DNA from: Lachnospiraceae bacterium | GTDB taxonomy: Bacteria > Bacillota > Clostridia > Lachnospirales > Lachnospiraceae | Assembly (NCBI GenBank): GCA_003979345.1 | Contig: RYVZ01000011.1 | Span: forward strand, 1 to 64,000 | Direction: 5' to 3' | Length of the DNA: 64,000 nucleotides | Shown here: in pieces, positions 34,576 to 41,673 of the stretch | Layout of the letters: each line of letters begins with the position of its first letter | Numbering within the stretch: the first letter of the stretch is position 1 | Notes under the pieces: generated by a model | The model's database searches: none | The model's input: the letters and a program-made list of their open reading frames with translations, nothing else | What the model was told of the DNA's origin: nothing | Translations under genes and position numbers: made by a program

Positions 34576-34623
34576 AAAAAAGTAAAAAAGAAAAGACGTA
34601 TGAAACCAAATGTCTCATACGCC
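34576..34623 (-). terminator. Terminator after the second DinJ-RelE pair
   Basis: Minus strand: GGCGTATGA / TCATACGTC stem (one G-U pair) with an 11-base loop, then TTTTCTTTTTTAC. Directly follows the toxin gene stop by about 15 bases. Confidence 0.8.
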
Positions 34624-34638
34624 TCATAGGATTTATGA

Positions 34639-34968
34639 TTATAACTTTGTAAATTCATCAAGCTGCTTATCTACATCTCTTCCGGAATACATAACCCGAA
34701 TCACTGTAACCAATTTCTTTGTCTTATCGGGGATATAGAAAATAACATAATTATCAACAGGCACAACTCGTGTATTTCGACTCTTCCAGGGCTCTCTTTC
34801 ATATTGCCGGAACTTCTCCGGATACTCTCCCAAGGAAAGGATTTTTTCTTCGATCCGGTCAAGCTGTCCGGCTGCATTCTCAGGCGAAAGAAGATCAAAT
34901 GCTATATACTCAAAGATACCGCGAAGATCGTTCTCAGCCTGCTCCGTAAAGGTAACATCATATTTCAT
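34639..34968 (-). CDS. RelE/ParE superfamily toxin (second pair)
   Basis: A 109-residue toxin: VTFTEQAENDLRGIFEYIAF at the N-terminus, then EKFRQYEREPWKSRNTRVVP, DNYVIFYIPD and VIRVMYSGRDVDKQL at the C-terminus, the last resembling the ParE/YoeB-like tail. It overlaps its antitoxin gene by 4 bases (ATGA). It probably stabilises the plasmid-like element by post-segregational killing. It is not a close paralogue of the toxin at 17620 (different core motifs). Confidence 0.85.
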   Translation of the reverse strand: MKYDVTFTEQAENDLRGIFEYIAFDLLSPENAAGQLDRIEEKILSLGEYPEKFRQYEREPWKSRNTRVVPVDNYVIFYIPDKTKKLVTVIRVMYSGRDVDKQLDEFTKL

Positions 34969-35273
34969 ACATTATAATCCCTTCGGATATCCGCAAAAAC
35001 CTGAGCTGCAGATTTGATACGCCCTGCCTGCATATCCGCATATCCTTTCTCAAGTTCCATGTCCAAAGTCTCTGCGTTCATTCTCGAAATATCAACAGGT
35101 TTCGCAGTTGGAATCTTTACCTCAAACGGAAGCCCCCTATTTAGAATGATCTGCTTATAAAACATATTGATAGCATTAGATGCCGGGATCCCCAAAGTAG
35201 CCAGAATTCCCTCAGCCTGTTCTTTAACATCCGGCTCTATTCTTGCATAAAGATTTGCTGATTTAGCTGCCAT
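34965..35273 (-). CDS. RelB/DinJ family antitoxin (second pair)
   Basis: A 102-residue antitoxin with the DinJ pattern: ANLYARIEPDVKEQAEGILA, then LGIPASNAINMFYKQIILNR and GLPFEVKIP, followed by a charged toxin-binding tail. The ATG at 35273 is used, behind GAAAGGGGCG; an upstream start at 35312 would add 13 residues. Antitoxin-first order and a 4-base overlap with the toxin. No clear palindrome is seen directly upstream, unlike the pair at 17924. Confidence 0.87.
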   Translation of the reverse strand: MAAKSANLYARIEPDVKEQAEGILATLGIPASNAINMFYKQIILNRGLPFEVKIPTAKPVDISRMNAETLDMELEKGYADMQAGRIKSAAQVFADIRRDYNV

Positions 35274-35337
35274 ATCATCACGCCCCTTTCTTTTACCCAT
35301 ATTATAAGTCAATGTGCGGACAAAAGCAATACATTTT

Positions 35338-35658
35338 TCAAATCAGTGCCCTGATCTGCTTCAAAAGAATCTCTCTTACAGACTGATCCTTCACATCTCG
35401 CAACAAACCAAGCGCTTCGTCCGCAAATCCATCATTATTATCTGCAAAACCCAGCAGATAATTCGGCGTAGTCTGAAGTACTTTGGCGATCTCTGCCAGA
35501 CCGCTGGCTCTCATCTCCTTCTTATCATTCTCGTAGTAGGAGATTATAGACTTCTCTACATATAATGCTTCCGCCAGTTCCTCCTGGGTCATTCCAAGTC
35601 TGATACGCTGTGCTCTGAGCCTCTGTCCTAATGTTTCTTCCTTAATAGATATGTTCAT
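35338..35658 (-). CDS. XRE-family transcriptional regulator
   Basis: A 106-residue helix-turn-helix regulator: LGQRLRAQRIRLGMTQEELA followed by EALYVEKSIISYYENDKKEM is a typical Cro/CI HTH. The C-terminal 45 residues are helical, perhaps for dimerisation. The ATG at 35658 (GAGGAG upstream) is preferred to a longer frame that would add 24 Arg/Phe-rich residues. Lies in the maintenance region of the element between the DinJ-RelE pair and a zinc-ribbon gene; target unknown. Confidence 0.82.
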   Translation of the reverse strand: MNISIKEETLGQRLRAQRIRLGMTQEELAEALYVEKSIISYYENDKKEMRASGLAEIAKVLQTTPNYLLGFADNNDGFADEALGLLRDVKDQSVREILLKQIRALI

Positions 35659-35715
35659 CTTCTCCTCTTTCCGGGCGAACCGGAAAAAAAGAGATGTACT
35701 GTTGTGTCCGTTACA

Positions 35716-35767
35716 ATAAACAAAACGCACGAAAAGACTCCGTTTTACCGGTTATCTTTTCATGCGT
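35716..35767 (-). terminator. Terminator downstream of the zinc-ribbon gene
   Basis: Minus strand: ACGCATGAAAAG / CTTTTCGTGCGT (12 bp, one G-U pair) with a 19-base loop, followed by TTTGTTTATT. It lies about 95 bases past the zinc-ribbon gene's stop. Confidence 0.7.
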
Positions 35768-35859
35768 CCGCGGTGGGTCATGCCCCCATATCATGAAGCC
35801 CTCATTTAGTTGTCATTATGCGTGTCATGCACGCTTGATTTCGTCCTTATTACTAAAGC

Positions 35860-36261
35860 TTATAAGTAGCACTTTCCGAGAGCATCCGTTCTCTCGACAA
35901 TCTGCCCCTCTGTAAAATTCTTGAGTGTCAATACTCTGGTACATTTGTGGGTATGGCATTTTATCATGATGCCGTTCATAGCCGGAGCCGTCCTGTCTCC
36001 GGTCAGTGCATAGGAGATCCGCATGGACTTCCTGCACTTCTTGCAATAAAAATCAATCGCCTGCAATTGGCTCTTCACCTCCGATTCATTGTTTTGATCT
36101 GAAGTCTGAAAAGGAAAGGGAAAGTCACCTTTACAGATTACTGCGAAACGTTGATTAGTCGATCCGCAAAGCGAGCTGACTATAATACCCCGAGGTCCGG
36201 GCAGCTCACTAAAAGCCTCTTTATTCAGTTTTTCTTCCGGCGCAGAAAGAAGATAGTTCAT
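35860..36261 (-). CDS. Zinc-ribbon-like protein of the element, unknown function
   Basis: A 133-residue protein. The C-terminal half has a likely zinc-binding set, FYCKKCRKSMRISYALTGD followed about 20 residues later by KCHTHKCTRVL. The N-terminal half has a short SELPGPRGIIVSS segment. The ATG is preceded by AGGAGGAT. It is transcribed divergently from the S24 repressor, with a promoter overlapped by the same operators, and its message would carry a structured leader of about 170 bases. It may be an early regulator of the element; not a recognised family. Confidence 0.55.
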   Translation of the reverse strand: MNYLLSAPEEKLNKEAFSELPGPRGIIVSSLCGSTNQRFAVICKGDFPFPFQTSDQNNESEVKSQLQAIDFYCKKCRKSMRISYALTGDRTAPAMNGIMIKCHTHKCTRVLTLKNFTEGQIVERTDALGKCYL

Positions 36262-36437
36262 ATCCTCCTACGCGTGTAAACAATCATAGGCATGTTCATT
36301 ACCTCCATCCAAAACAAGCAGCGAACCAAGTTCCGACCGCCGAAGGTTAGCGTGGTCCGCAAGCCCCTTCCCCAAAAGTTACTTGTGTATGGGGTATCAT
36401 TCTGCCGGCCGGCCAGTACGTGTACCCCTTACGAGTA
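36262..36437 (-). promoter_or_regulatory. GC-rich, potentially structured leader of the zinc-ribbon gene
   Basis: This segment is far more GC-rich than its surroundings. On the minus strand GGGGTA (36428-36423) can pair with TACCCC (36396-36391), enclosing a GCCGGCCGGC palindrome; the same CCCC can instead pair with GGGG runs about 17-25 bases further on, giving two exclusive folds. A GACC/GGTC stem follows. This could be an attenuator-like RNA, or DNA structure used as an origin of transfer or replication. No match to a known riboswitch was recognised. Confidence 0.4.
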
Positions 36438-36543
36438 TCTAATATAAAACAAGTCTAATTCGATTTCAACAGAAACATGTTTCCGTTTTCTAATTATATT
36501 AGATTTTTCTATTGATTTTATCCGCCCTATGAAGTATATTAGA
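36438..36543. promoter_or_regulatory. Divergent promoters with mirrored S24-repressor operators
   Basis: Rightward promoter: TTGATT (36512-36517), 17 bases, TATATT (36535-36540). Leftward promoter: TTGAAA (36469-36464), 17 bases, TATATT (36446-36441). Each -10 box is part of the same 9-mer TATATTAGA, facing outward, and a full palindrome TCTAATTATATTAGA lies centrally (36489-36503). A second palindrome GAAACATGTTTC is at 36472-36483. This is the lambda-like operator layout expected for a CI/LexA-type repressor. Confidence 0.75.
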
Positions 36544-36589
36544 TTCACAGACGTGTGGGCTGTATCCCGCACTTAGAAAGAGGTCACTT

Positions 36590-37291
36590 ATGGACAATAT
36601 CGGAAACATATTTGCAGCATATCGGAAAAACTTGAAATACTCGCAACAGGATATCTGCGATAAGCTTACCGGAATGGGAATCCCTACCAAGCCTGCAGCA
36701 TACAGCACCTGGGAGACCGGTAACAGCATTCCGAACGCAGTACAGTTTCTTGCGATGTGCAAGATCCTCGGGATCACGGATATCTTCAATCAGTTTATAG
36801 GAGGATATAATCCGGACGATCCAATGGCTGAGCTAAATGAGGAAGGCAGGACGATGGCTCTTAATTACATTGACCTGCTGAAGGGCTCCGAAAAATATCA
36901 GGCAGCTCCTGTCCGTATCCTGCAACCTGTCAGGGTACTCAATCTGTATGATATGCCTGTATCCGCAGGAACCGGTCAGTTTCTTGACAACGACAGCTAT
37001 GAAGAAGTTGAAGTCGGACCTGAAGTTCCGGAGACAGCTGATTTTGGAGTGCGCATCAGCGGAGACAGCATGATGCCGAGATACCTGGATAAACAGATCG
37101 TGTGGATCCAGAAGACAGATGAACTGAATGATGGAGAGATCGGGATCTTTTTCTACAACGGAAACGCCTACTGTAAGAAGCTTCTATGCAATAAAAAAGG
37201 AACGTACCTCATTTCACTGAATGATAAGTACGAACCTATTGAGATTACCGAAGGATCAACATTTAAGACTTTTGGCCGGATTGTGAGTTAG
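36590..37291 (+). CDS. S24-family (CI/LexA-like) repressor with N-terminal HTH
   Basis: A 233-residue repressor. Residues 1-65 are an XRE-type HTH (IFAAYRKNLKYSQQDICDKL, then AYSTWETGNSIPN). The C-terminal 110 residues are an S24 peptidase domain: a self-cleavage-like AG in MPVSAGTGQFLD, catalytic Ser in ISGDSMMPRY and the general-base Lys in NGNAYCKKL. This predicts RecA-induced autocleavage after DNA damage, switching the element on. It is the only plus-strand gene in the element and is divergent from the zinc-ribbon gene across mirrored operators. AAAGAGG precedes the ATG. Confidence 0.88.
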   Translation: MDNIGNIFAAYRKNLKYSQQDICDKLTGMGIPTKPAAYSTWETGNSIPNAVQFLAMCKILGITDIFNQFIGGYNPDDPMAELNEEGRTMALNYIDLLKGSEKYQAAPVRILQPVRVLNLYDMPVSAGTGQFLDNDSYEEVEVGPEVPETADFGVRISGDSMMPRYLDKQIVWIQKTDELNDGEIGIFFYNGNAYCKKLLCNKKGTYLISLNDKYEPIEITEGSTFKTFGRIVS

Positions 37292-37329
37292 AGTCCAGAT
37301 TATTGTACATGTTGATTGCTACAATATAA

Positions 37330-37449
37330 TTACAAAAGCTTTGCATCCGAAGACAGCCCCCGGAACCTTTTATCCGTACAAAGAACCTTGGGAGTTCTGT
37401 AGAATACATAGTTTTCCGACTCCTCCGGATAAAAGTAGTCGAACTGCAT
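37330..37449 (-). pseudogene. Truncated RepA_N-type replication initiator start
   Basis: From an ATG at 37449 behind AAGGAG, 39 codons read MQFDYFYPEESENYVFYRTP, then KVLCTDKRFRGLSSDAKLL, then TAA. This matches the conserved N-terminus of RepA_N initiators, in which the text normally continues YGLLLDRMSLS. Here the frame stops exactly after DAKLL and no continuation is found in any frame downstream. It looks like the surviving head of a plasmid initiator gene, lost by deletion, though a functional short peptide cannot be excluded. Confidence 0.65.
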
Positions 37450-37453
37450 GGCA

Positions 37454-37660
37454 TCACACTCCTTCGGTAGCTGCTTTTCTTGCTGCCCTGTGCTCGCTCA
37501 TGATCTTTGCGTAGCAGGGAAAGCAAAATGCTCTGTCCTTCCCATAAGGGCACTCATGCTTACAGTTTCTGGGATGCGCATTCGGTATCGGTTTACCGAG
37601 AACTGAAGTATAAGAATTCCCATATCCGGCGATGACCGGCGTATAACATTTATCTGACAT
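37454..37660 (-). CDS. Small Cys/His-rich protein, unknown function
   Basis: A 68-residue protein with clustered metal-ligand candidates: NAHPRNCKHECPYGKDRAFC followed by FPCYAKIM. It probably binds one zinc ion. The ATG at 37660 has AAAGGAAC upstream; the longer frame to 37732 runs through the preceding terminator and is rejected. It ends four bases before the start of the truncated RepA gene, and their ribosome site and stop interlock, so it belonged to the replication operon. Confidence 0.6.
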   Translation of the reverse strand: MSDKCYTPVIAGYGNSYTSVLGKPIPNAHPRNCKHECPYGKDRAFCFPCYAKIMSEHRAARKAATEGV

Positions 37661-37676
37661 ATCTGTTCCTTTCCGG

Positions 37677-37722
37677 CATAAGAAAAGCGCCAAGCCGGGG
37701 AACCTCCCACAGCCTGACGCCC
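37677..37722 (-). terminator. Terminator of the DUF5688 gene
   Basis: Minus strand: GCGTCAGGC / GCTTGGCGC (9 bp with G-U pairs) followed by TTTTCTTATGCC. The same base-of-stem and tail (GCGTCAG..CTGGCGCTTTTC) recurs in the hairpin at 38897-38950, upstream of the DUF5688 gene. Confidence 0.75.
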
Positions 37723-37753
37723 TAAGCCTCAAACGTTTGATTTTGGTTTCTGC

Positions 37754-38833
37754 TTAGAGTGCTTCGCCACCCTTGGCCTTCGCACCCTTATCGATGGTTT
37801 CCTTCTTAGGAGCCTTGGCGACTTCCTCTTTCTTGGCTTTCAGTTCACCAAGAACGGATTTTTCACCCTTCTCTTCAGCGTGTTCCTCCTCCTTTTCAGC
37901 CTGGCGTGCTACGAACTTTTCACCAAGCTCGAAGATCTTTGCCTGACTGTCATAGTGGTAAACACTGTCGGTAAGCTTATCCGCAGGAGCAACCTGAGTC
38001 GCATTGACTTCCTTTACCATCGCCTCAAGATCCTTAAGCCCCATCTCCCCGTTATCAGGAACGATGAGAACCTCGTGGATACTCGAGGGTAAAATGTAGA
38101 AGTCTCCGCCTGCCCTTTCAGCTGCCTGATCCATGAAGTTCTGATAAGCAAGAACTCCGGCTCCGTGAACCTTGTCGGGTACCGTTGCAACGAAGATCTT
38201 CTCATCTTCAGGAGCCACCGGGAAGATTCCCATCATCTCAGCCTGCTCAACTCCCATCATCTCAGCCATGACTTCGCTCATGCCCTTGATCTCGACGGGC
38301 TTGATCTGAGGCGCATTCTCCATCGCATCAGCGTGAATCTGTTCGGGAGTAACGCCCATGTTTTCAAGCAGCTGGTTGGTAACCAGGATGGATGCTCTGC
38401 CTTCATCATCGGAATTTAAGACGAAGCGATATACAACCGCCATATCTTCCATATTCTGATGAGGTACAGTTTCAAGCATCTCCTTATTGGCTTCCGCAGA
38501 AACAACTTCCATCGCAAGCTTTTCCTTCATCTGAGAGTAATCAGATAAGGAATCGATATCGAAGTCAGGTCTCTGGGTGATGCCGTTATTCACGACCTCA
38601 ACGGCCTTATCTACGACCTCATCGTAGGATCTGCCGTTTTCCATCGCGTTGTAGAACTTGTCGATCCCGATGTTCACTCCGATGTTGCTTCCCTCCGGCG
38701 TAACCGTTACAGCCTCGTAACTCTCGTTGAGCTTGTTTACGGTGTTGACTGAAACCTTTACATCAGCGCCCTGCTCATCAAGCCTGTCCTTTAAGTCCTC
38801 TACGAACTTCTCTTTGAATGATTCATAATCCAT
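37754..38833 (-). CDS. DUF5688 family protein
   Basis: A 359-residue acidic protein matching DUF5688, a family common on Lachnospiraceae mobile elements: N-terminal FKEKFVEDLKDRLDEQGADV, then a Met-rich MSEVMAEMMGVEQAEMMGIF, then ILPSSIHEVLIVPDNGEMGL. The C-terminal 60 residues are Lys/Glu/Ala-rich and probably disordered. It is bracketed by two related terminators, so it is likely a single-gene transcript. A weak GAAAGGA lies about 13 bases before the ATG. The function of the family is unknown; such proteins are often encoded near conjugation or replication genes. Confidence 0.75.
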   Translation of the reverse strand: MDYESFKEKFVEDLKDRLDEQGADVKVSVNTVNKLNESYEAVTVTPEGSNIGVNIGIDKFYNAMENGRSYDEVVDKAVEVVNNGITQRPDFDIDSLSDYSQMKEKLAMEVVSAEANKEMLETVPHQNMEDMAVVYRFVLNSDDEGRASILVTNQLLENMGVTPEQIHADAMENAPQIKPVEIKGMSEVMAEMMGVEQAEMMGIFPVAPEDEKIFVATVPDKVHGAGVLAYQNFMDQAAERAGGDFYILPSSIHEVLIVPDNGEMGLKDLEAMVKEVNATQVAPADKLTDSVYHYDSQAKIFELGEKFVARQAEKEEEHAEEKGEKSVLGELKAKKEEVAKAPKKETIDKGAKAKGGEAL

Positions 38834-38896
38834 AGTGTGTTTTATCCTTTCGTTTTTTGTGTCGGCTCCGGATCGTCATCCTCGGCCTCGGGTTGA

Positions 38897-39033
38897 TGGC
38901 ATAAGAAAAGCGCCAGGCTCACAACCTCTTTCGAAGTCATGATCTGACGCTCATCATTGCCAGTATTCTTCTGCAAAAGAAAATGGACTCAGCGGCTCGG
39001 GTATTTTTTGTTTTCCCGTTCGCTTTGTCCATT
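38897..39033 (-). terminator. Tandem hairpins upstream of DUF5688
   Basis: Two stacked minus-strand hairpins. First, AATGGAC..AGCG..GGG / CCC..CGCT..GTCCATT (39033-38982) followed by TTCTTTT. Second, GCGTCAG / CTGGCGC (38950-38903) followed by TTTTCTTATGCC, nearly the same as the terminator at 37677. They would block read-through from the iteron/nuclease side into DUF5688, or attenuate its expression. Confidence 0.55.
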
Positions 39034-39073
39034 GTAAATATAACATACCTATTTTGAAAAAAGAATACTCAAA

Positions 39074-39192
39074 ACCTACCACTTTCCTACCAAAAACCTA
39101 CCGAAAACCTACTTTTTTAAAAAATTTGTACTTGTCAAGAAAAGTGGACTCTTTTTTGATATAAGTAGACTCCATTTTTACAGAAGTAGACT
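39074..39192. other. Two helically phased iteron arrays (origin-like)
   Basis: Array I: four ACCTAC(C) units at 39074, 39085, 39096 and 39107, each exactly 11 bases apart. Array II: three AAGT(A/G)GACT units at 39142, 39163 and 39184, exactly 21 bases apart. An A/T-rich tract (39110-39130) separates them. Spacing by one and two helical turns puts all sites of an array on one DNA face, as in plasmid iterons bound by an initiator. The rest of the 497-base gene-free stretch (38834-39330) holds the tandem hairpins and no gene that I can see. Confidence 0.65.
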
Positions 39193-39330
39193 TTTCTTTC
39201 TAAAAAGATTAGCGGCATGGAATTATAGCTCCTTGCCAGCTTTTTTCTTCTGTACAAACTTAGGCGTCTCACTCAGTACTCTTTTTGAAAAGATATCCTT
39301 CTTTTCCAACTCGACAAACATATACCTGCA

Positions 39331-40134
39331 TTAGAACTGAGTCACGTTCTTCTTGCAAAACTCTTGTATTTGTATTTCAAGCCTCGAAAAATTCTTGGGG
39401 TCCGTAGGAATCTTTACACCCTTAATATCGAATACTTCTGTATCCCACTCAATCCGAACATGCTTGTATCTTTTTCTTAATCGGCGACAAATTCTCGTCC
39501 CCAAATCTATAGGATTAAGCGCATGACATACTCCATTTTCATCTTTATAAAAAAACATCCAGCGAATGCCGTCTGTTACGATCACTTTATTTAAGCCTCG
39601 CAGATGAATACCAACTTGTTTCTTAATGTCCTTACAATGTTTATCATCGTCTTCATAGGGATACCCCATATTATCTCTGCTTAGCATGTGATTGTTAATG
39701 AAGTCAACCATATCTGATACCTTATTCTCAAATATTATTTTTCTCTCCTCGCCTTCTTCGTAACCAGGGGCAATCCAGAATTCATTATCTGAAAGTGGAG
39801 TTTTAATTTCGACAGTTGCTATATAATCTGTTTTTCCATCGTCATTAATCCATTTCCACCCTTTAGCCACACACAAGTCAGGAGTTTCTATGAATCGAAG
39901 GGTTTTTCCGTCTTTGTCGTGTGATCCGTATTCTCCACAATACTTACCATAATCGTGGGCCTTTCCGGAGACCTTAATATCAACCGGAACAATCTCATAA
40001 TCTGCTAAAACTCGTTGTAAAAAAGGGCTGATTATATAATCCTGGAACATGCGCTCTCGGGAATCGGCCTTCAAAAGGTCGTCTATTTTCTTTGTATACT
40101 CCAGTCCCGTATCATCCTTGGACAATTGCTTCAT
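39331..40134 (-). CDS. PD-(D/E)XK nuclease-like protein A
   Basis: A 267-residue protein with a candidate PD-(D/E)XK active site: TPDLCV (P85, D86) followed after 22 residues by TVEIKTPL (E109, K111), with an upstream helix (RERMFQDYIISPFLQ) that could supply the extra Glu/Gln. These residues fit a restriction-endonuclease-like core. The C-terminal half has a WMFFYKDENG segment and an Arg-rich patch (RICRRLRKRYKHVRI) that could bind DNA. The ATG has GAGG upstream. No methylase partner; the next upstream gene is also nuclease-like, suggesting a two-gene system. Confidence 0.55.
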   Translation of the reverse strand: MKQLSKDDTGLEYTKKIDDLLKADSRERMFQDYIISPFLQRVLADYEIVPVDIKVSGKAHDYGKYCGEYGSHDKDGKTLRFIETPDLCVAKGWKWINDDGKTDYIATVEIKTPLSDNEFWIAPGYEEGEERKIIFENKVSDMVDFINNHMLSRDNMGYPYEDDDKHCKDIKKQVGIHLRGLNKVIVTDGIRWMFFYKDENGVCHALNPIDLGTRICRRLRKRYKHVRIEWDTEVFDIKGVKIPTDPKNFSRLEIQIQEFCKKNVTQF

Positions 40135-40259
40135 ATACTTATACCTCGCATATTAATTTTTATCACATAATTTACCACTCCGTGCAAACCTCATCTGTAT
40201 TTATTTTGGAAACAAATAATCTTGTGTGTTTGTCAGTAAACGTCAACTCGTTTTTGAGC

Positions 40260-40955
40260 CTAATTCCATTCCTCGTCATCTGTGGTAATCTCATCTTCTG
40301 CTGTCATTCTGCCAATTGTTTTAAGGCAAATATACTCATCCTGGTTTAATTCTATTATATTTGGAGCTTCCCCTTTTTCAACATAAATACAACCATTTGG
40401 GAATAGAATATACACGGTTTCATACACATCTTGATTTTTCACAATTGTTTCTAAGGAATCGCTTATCTTTTCAAACCACTCCTGAAGAGGACGATCCTCC
40501 TTTACAAGCGCTAACTCAGGCGTTCGATTATTTATTTCATATCCTTTGGCTTTATCTACTTTTTCACAAATACGCTTCTCTAACAGTTCATAATCAGATT
40601 CGAAGTTATATCCTCCACCGCTATACATACTTGTGGCATTTAGAGTTTCAATACTTCTCAACGCATTCCCGGTTCCTTCGATTGTTTTAATTCGCCGTTC
40701 ATCACCGTCCGCAATATATTTGGCAAACTCTTTACTAGCCTGCATATCCTTATATGTATCCAGCGCAGTCACCTCAACAAATACATTTCCCCCTTGCAAA
40801 TCAGGCCTATCTCCATGAAGTAGATCTTTGTACTTACTAGGGAACATGTACTTTAAAAAAGCTAATACAAAATATTCCTGCGAAAGTTTGAGTTTCTTTT
40901 CATCAATATAACTATTTACTCGTATATTTTTGACTCTATGCGTATTAAGCTTCAC
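40260..40955 (-). CDS. PD-(D/E)XK nuclease-like protein B
   Basis: A 231-residue protein with DRPDLQGGNVFVEVTALD (P51, D52, E61) and an upstream SQEYFVLAFL helix, the order seen in PD-(D/E)XK folds. The usual Lys of ExK is replaced by Thr (EVT), so it may be a variant active site or an inactive partner. The rest is helical, and the C-terminal tail is acidic (AEDEITTDDEEWN). GTG start at 40955 with AAGGAG ten bases upstream. It is separated by 125 bases from nuclease-like A in the same direction and may form one module with it. Confidence 0.5.
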   Translation of the reverse strand: MKLNTHRVKNIRVNSYIDEKKLKLSQEYFVLAFLKYMFPSKYKDLLHGDRPDLQGGNVFVEVTALDTYKDMQASKEFAKYIADGDERRIKTIEGTGNALRSIETLNATSMYSGGGYNFESDYELLEKRICEKVDKAKGYEINNRTPELALVKEDRPLQEWFEKISDSLETIVKNQDVYETVYILFPNGCIYVEKGEAPNIIELNQDEYICLKTIGRMTAEDEITTDDEEWN

Positions 40956-41022
40956 TGATTTATGTCTCCTTTGTTTTCCTTAATCCACCTGATAAACATA
41001 CAATTTCTATAACATCATAAAA

Positions 41023-41307
41023 TCACAGCATACCTATCTTTTCAAGCATTGAATCGCAAAAATCCTGAACAACAACTACTGCCATCAGTATAGCCATGAT
41101 GCCTGCAAATATCAGTGAATAAAGGAAAAGATCTCCCCATCTATGGATAACGATGCTATAGATAATAGCTGCTCCGACTATTAAGGTAAGCAGTCCCACT
41201 GCCCATTCTGTCAGCTTCACCGAAGTCTCCAATGCCCATCTTATAAAGAACAGAATAAAAGCAACCGGTAACAACAAAAGCTTTAGGAGTTTTCTTAATA
41301 TGATCAT
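41023..41307 (-). CDS. Small membrane protein (CD1845-like)
   Basis: A 94-residue protein with three predicted helices (about 10-27, 36-54, 60-82) and short charged ends. Length and layout resemble the small CD1845-type membrane proteins carried by Clostridial integrative elements. It begins one base past the stop of the HTH gene upstream, so the two are co-transcribed. No function is known. Confidence 0.5.
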   Translation of the reverse strand: MIILRKLLKLLLLPVAFILFFIRWALETSVKLTEWAVGLLTLIVGAAIIYSIVIHRWGDLFLYSLIFAGIMAILMAVVVVQDFCDSMLEKIGML

Positions 41308-41308
41308 A

Positions 41309-41584
41309 TTAACCGATCCTCCCTTCTCGCAGCTCGTTCATCACCTTATAGGCAATCAATCGTAAAACATATTCCGGCATGGCTCTCCTGCCAAGTTCCC
41401 ACTCCTGCATGGTCCGATAAGGTACGCCCAACCACACAGAAAAATCAGTCCTGCTCATACCGGACTTTTCCCTAATCATTCTGAAACAATAAGCCAGGCG
41501 ACGACGCTCTGCATCCTTGTCGTTTTTGTCATACTTTTCTACTTCAATCTCGATTCCTTCGAGGTTATATATTTCCTTCTTCAT
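41309..41584 (-). CDS. XRE-like HTH regulator, likely autorepressed
   Basis: A 91-residue regulator with a C-terminal HTH: RRRLAYCFRMIREKSGMSRT followed by DFSVWLGVPYRTMQEWELGR, close to the XRE/Arc-like HTH found in toxin-antitoxin and plasmid control genes. The ATG at 41584 has GAGGAGG upstream; a GTG two codons earlier overlaps that site. The promoter in front carries a perfect ATGTAGTCA-G-TGACTACAT operator filling its spacer, and a further ATGTAGTC half-site lies in the leader, which points to autoregulation. Confidence 0.7.
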   Translation of the reverse strand: MKKEIYNLEGIEIEVEKYDKNDKDAERRRLAYCFRMIREKSGMSRTDFSVWLGVPYRTMQEWELGRRAMPEYVLRLIAYKVMNELREGRIG

Positions 41585-41597
41585 AGGCACCTCCTCT

Positions 41598-41656
41598 ATG
41601 TAGTCAATGCGTGTGCTTCTGCTTTTTATTATATGTAGTCAGTGACTACATGTCAA
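41598..41656 (-). promoter_or_regulatory. Consensus sigma-70 promoter with operator in the spacer
   Basis: Minus strand: TTGACA (41656-41651), a 17-base spacer, TATAAT (41633-41628), both perfect consensus. The spacer is almost exactly the palindrome TGTAGTCACTGACTACA (full 19-bp repeat at 41633-41651). A second half-site ATGTAGTC lies in the leader at 41598-41605. It drives the HTH and membrane-protein genes, probably under repression by the HTH protein. Confidence 0.85.
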
Positions 41657-41673
41657 GAAATATCCGACAAAAC

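Noticed and set aside
37263..37553. 96-codon minus-strand frame over the truncated RepA region
   Set aside because: Its composition is random (Arg/Ser-rich) and it lies across the better supported RepA_N head and Cys-rich gene.
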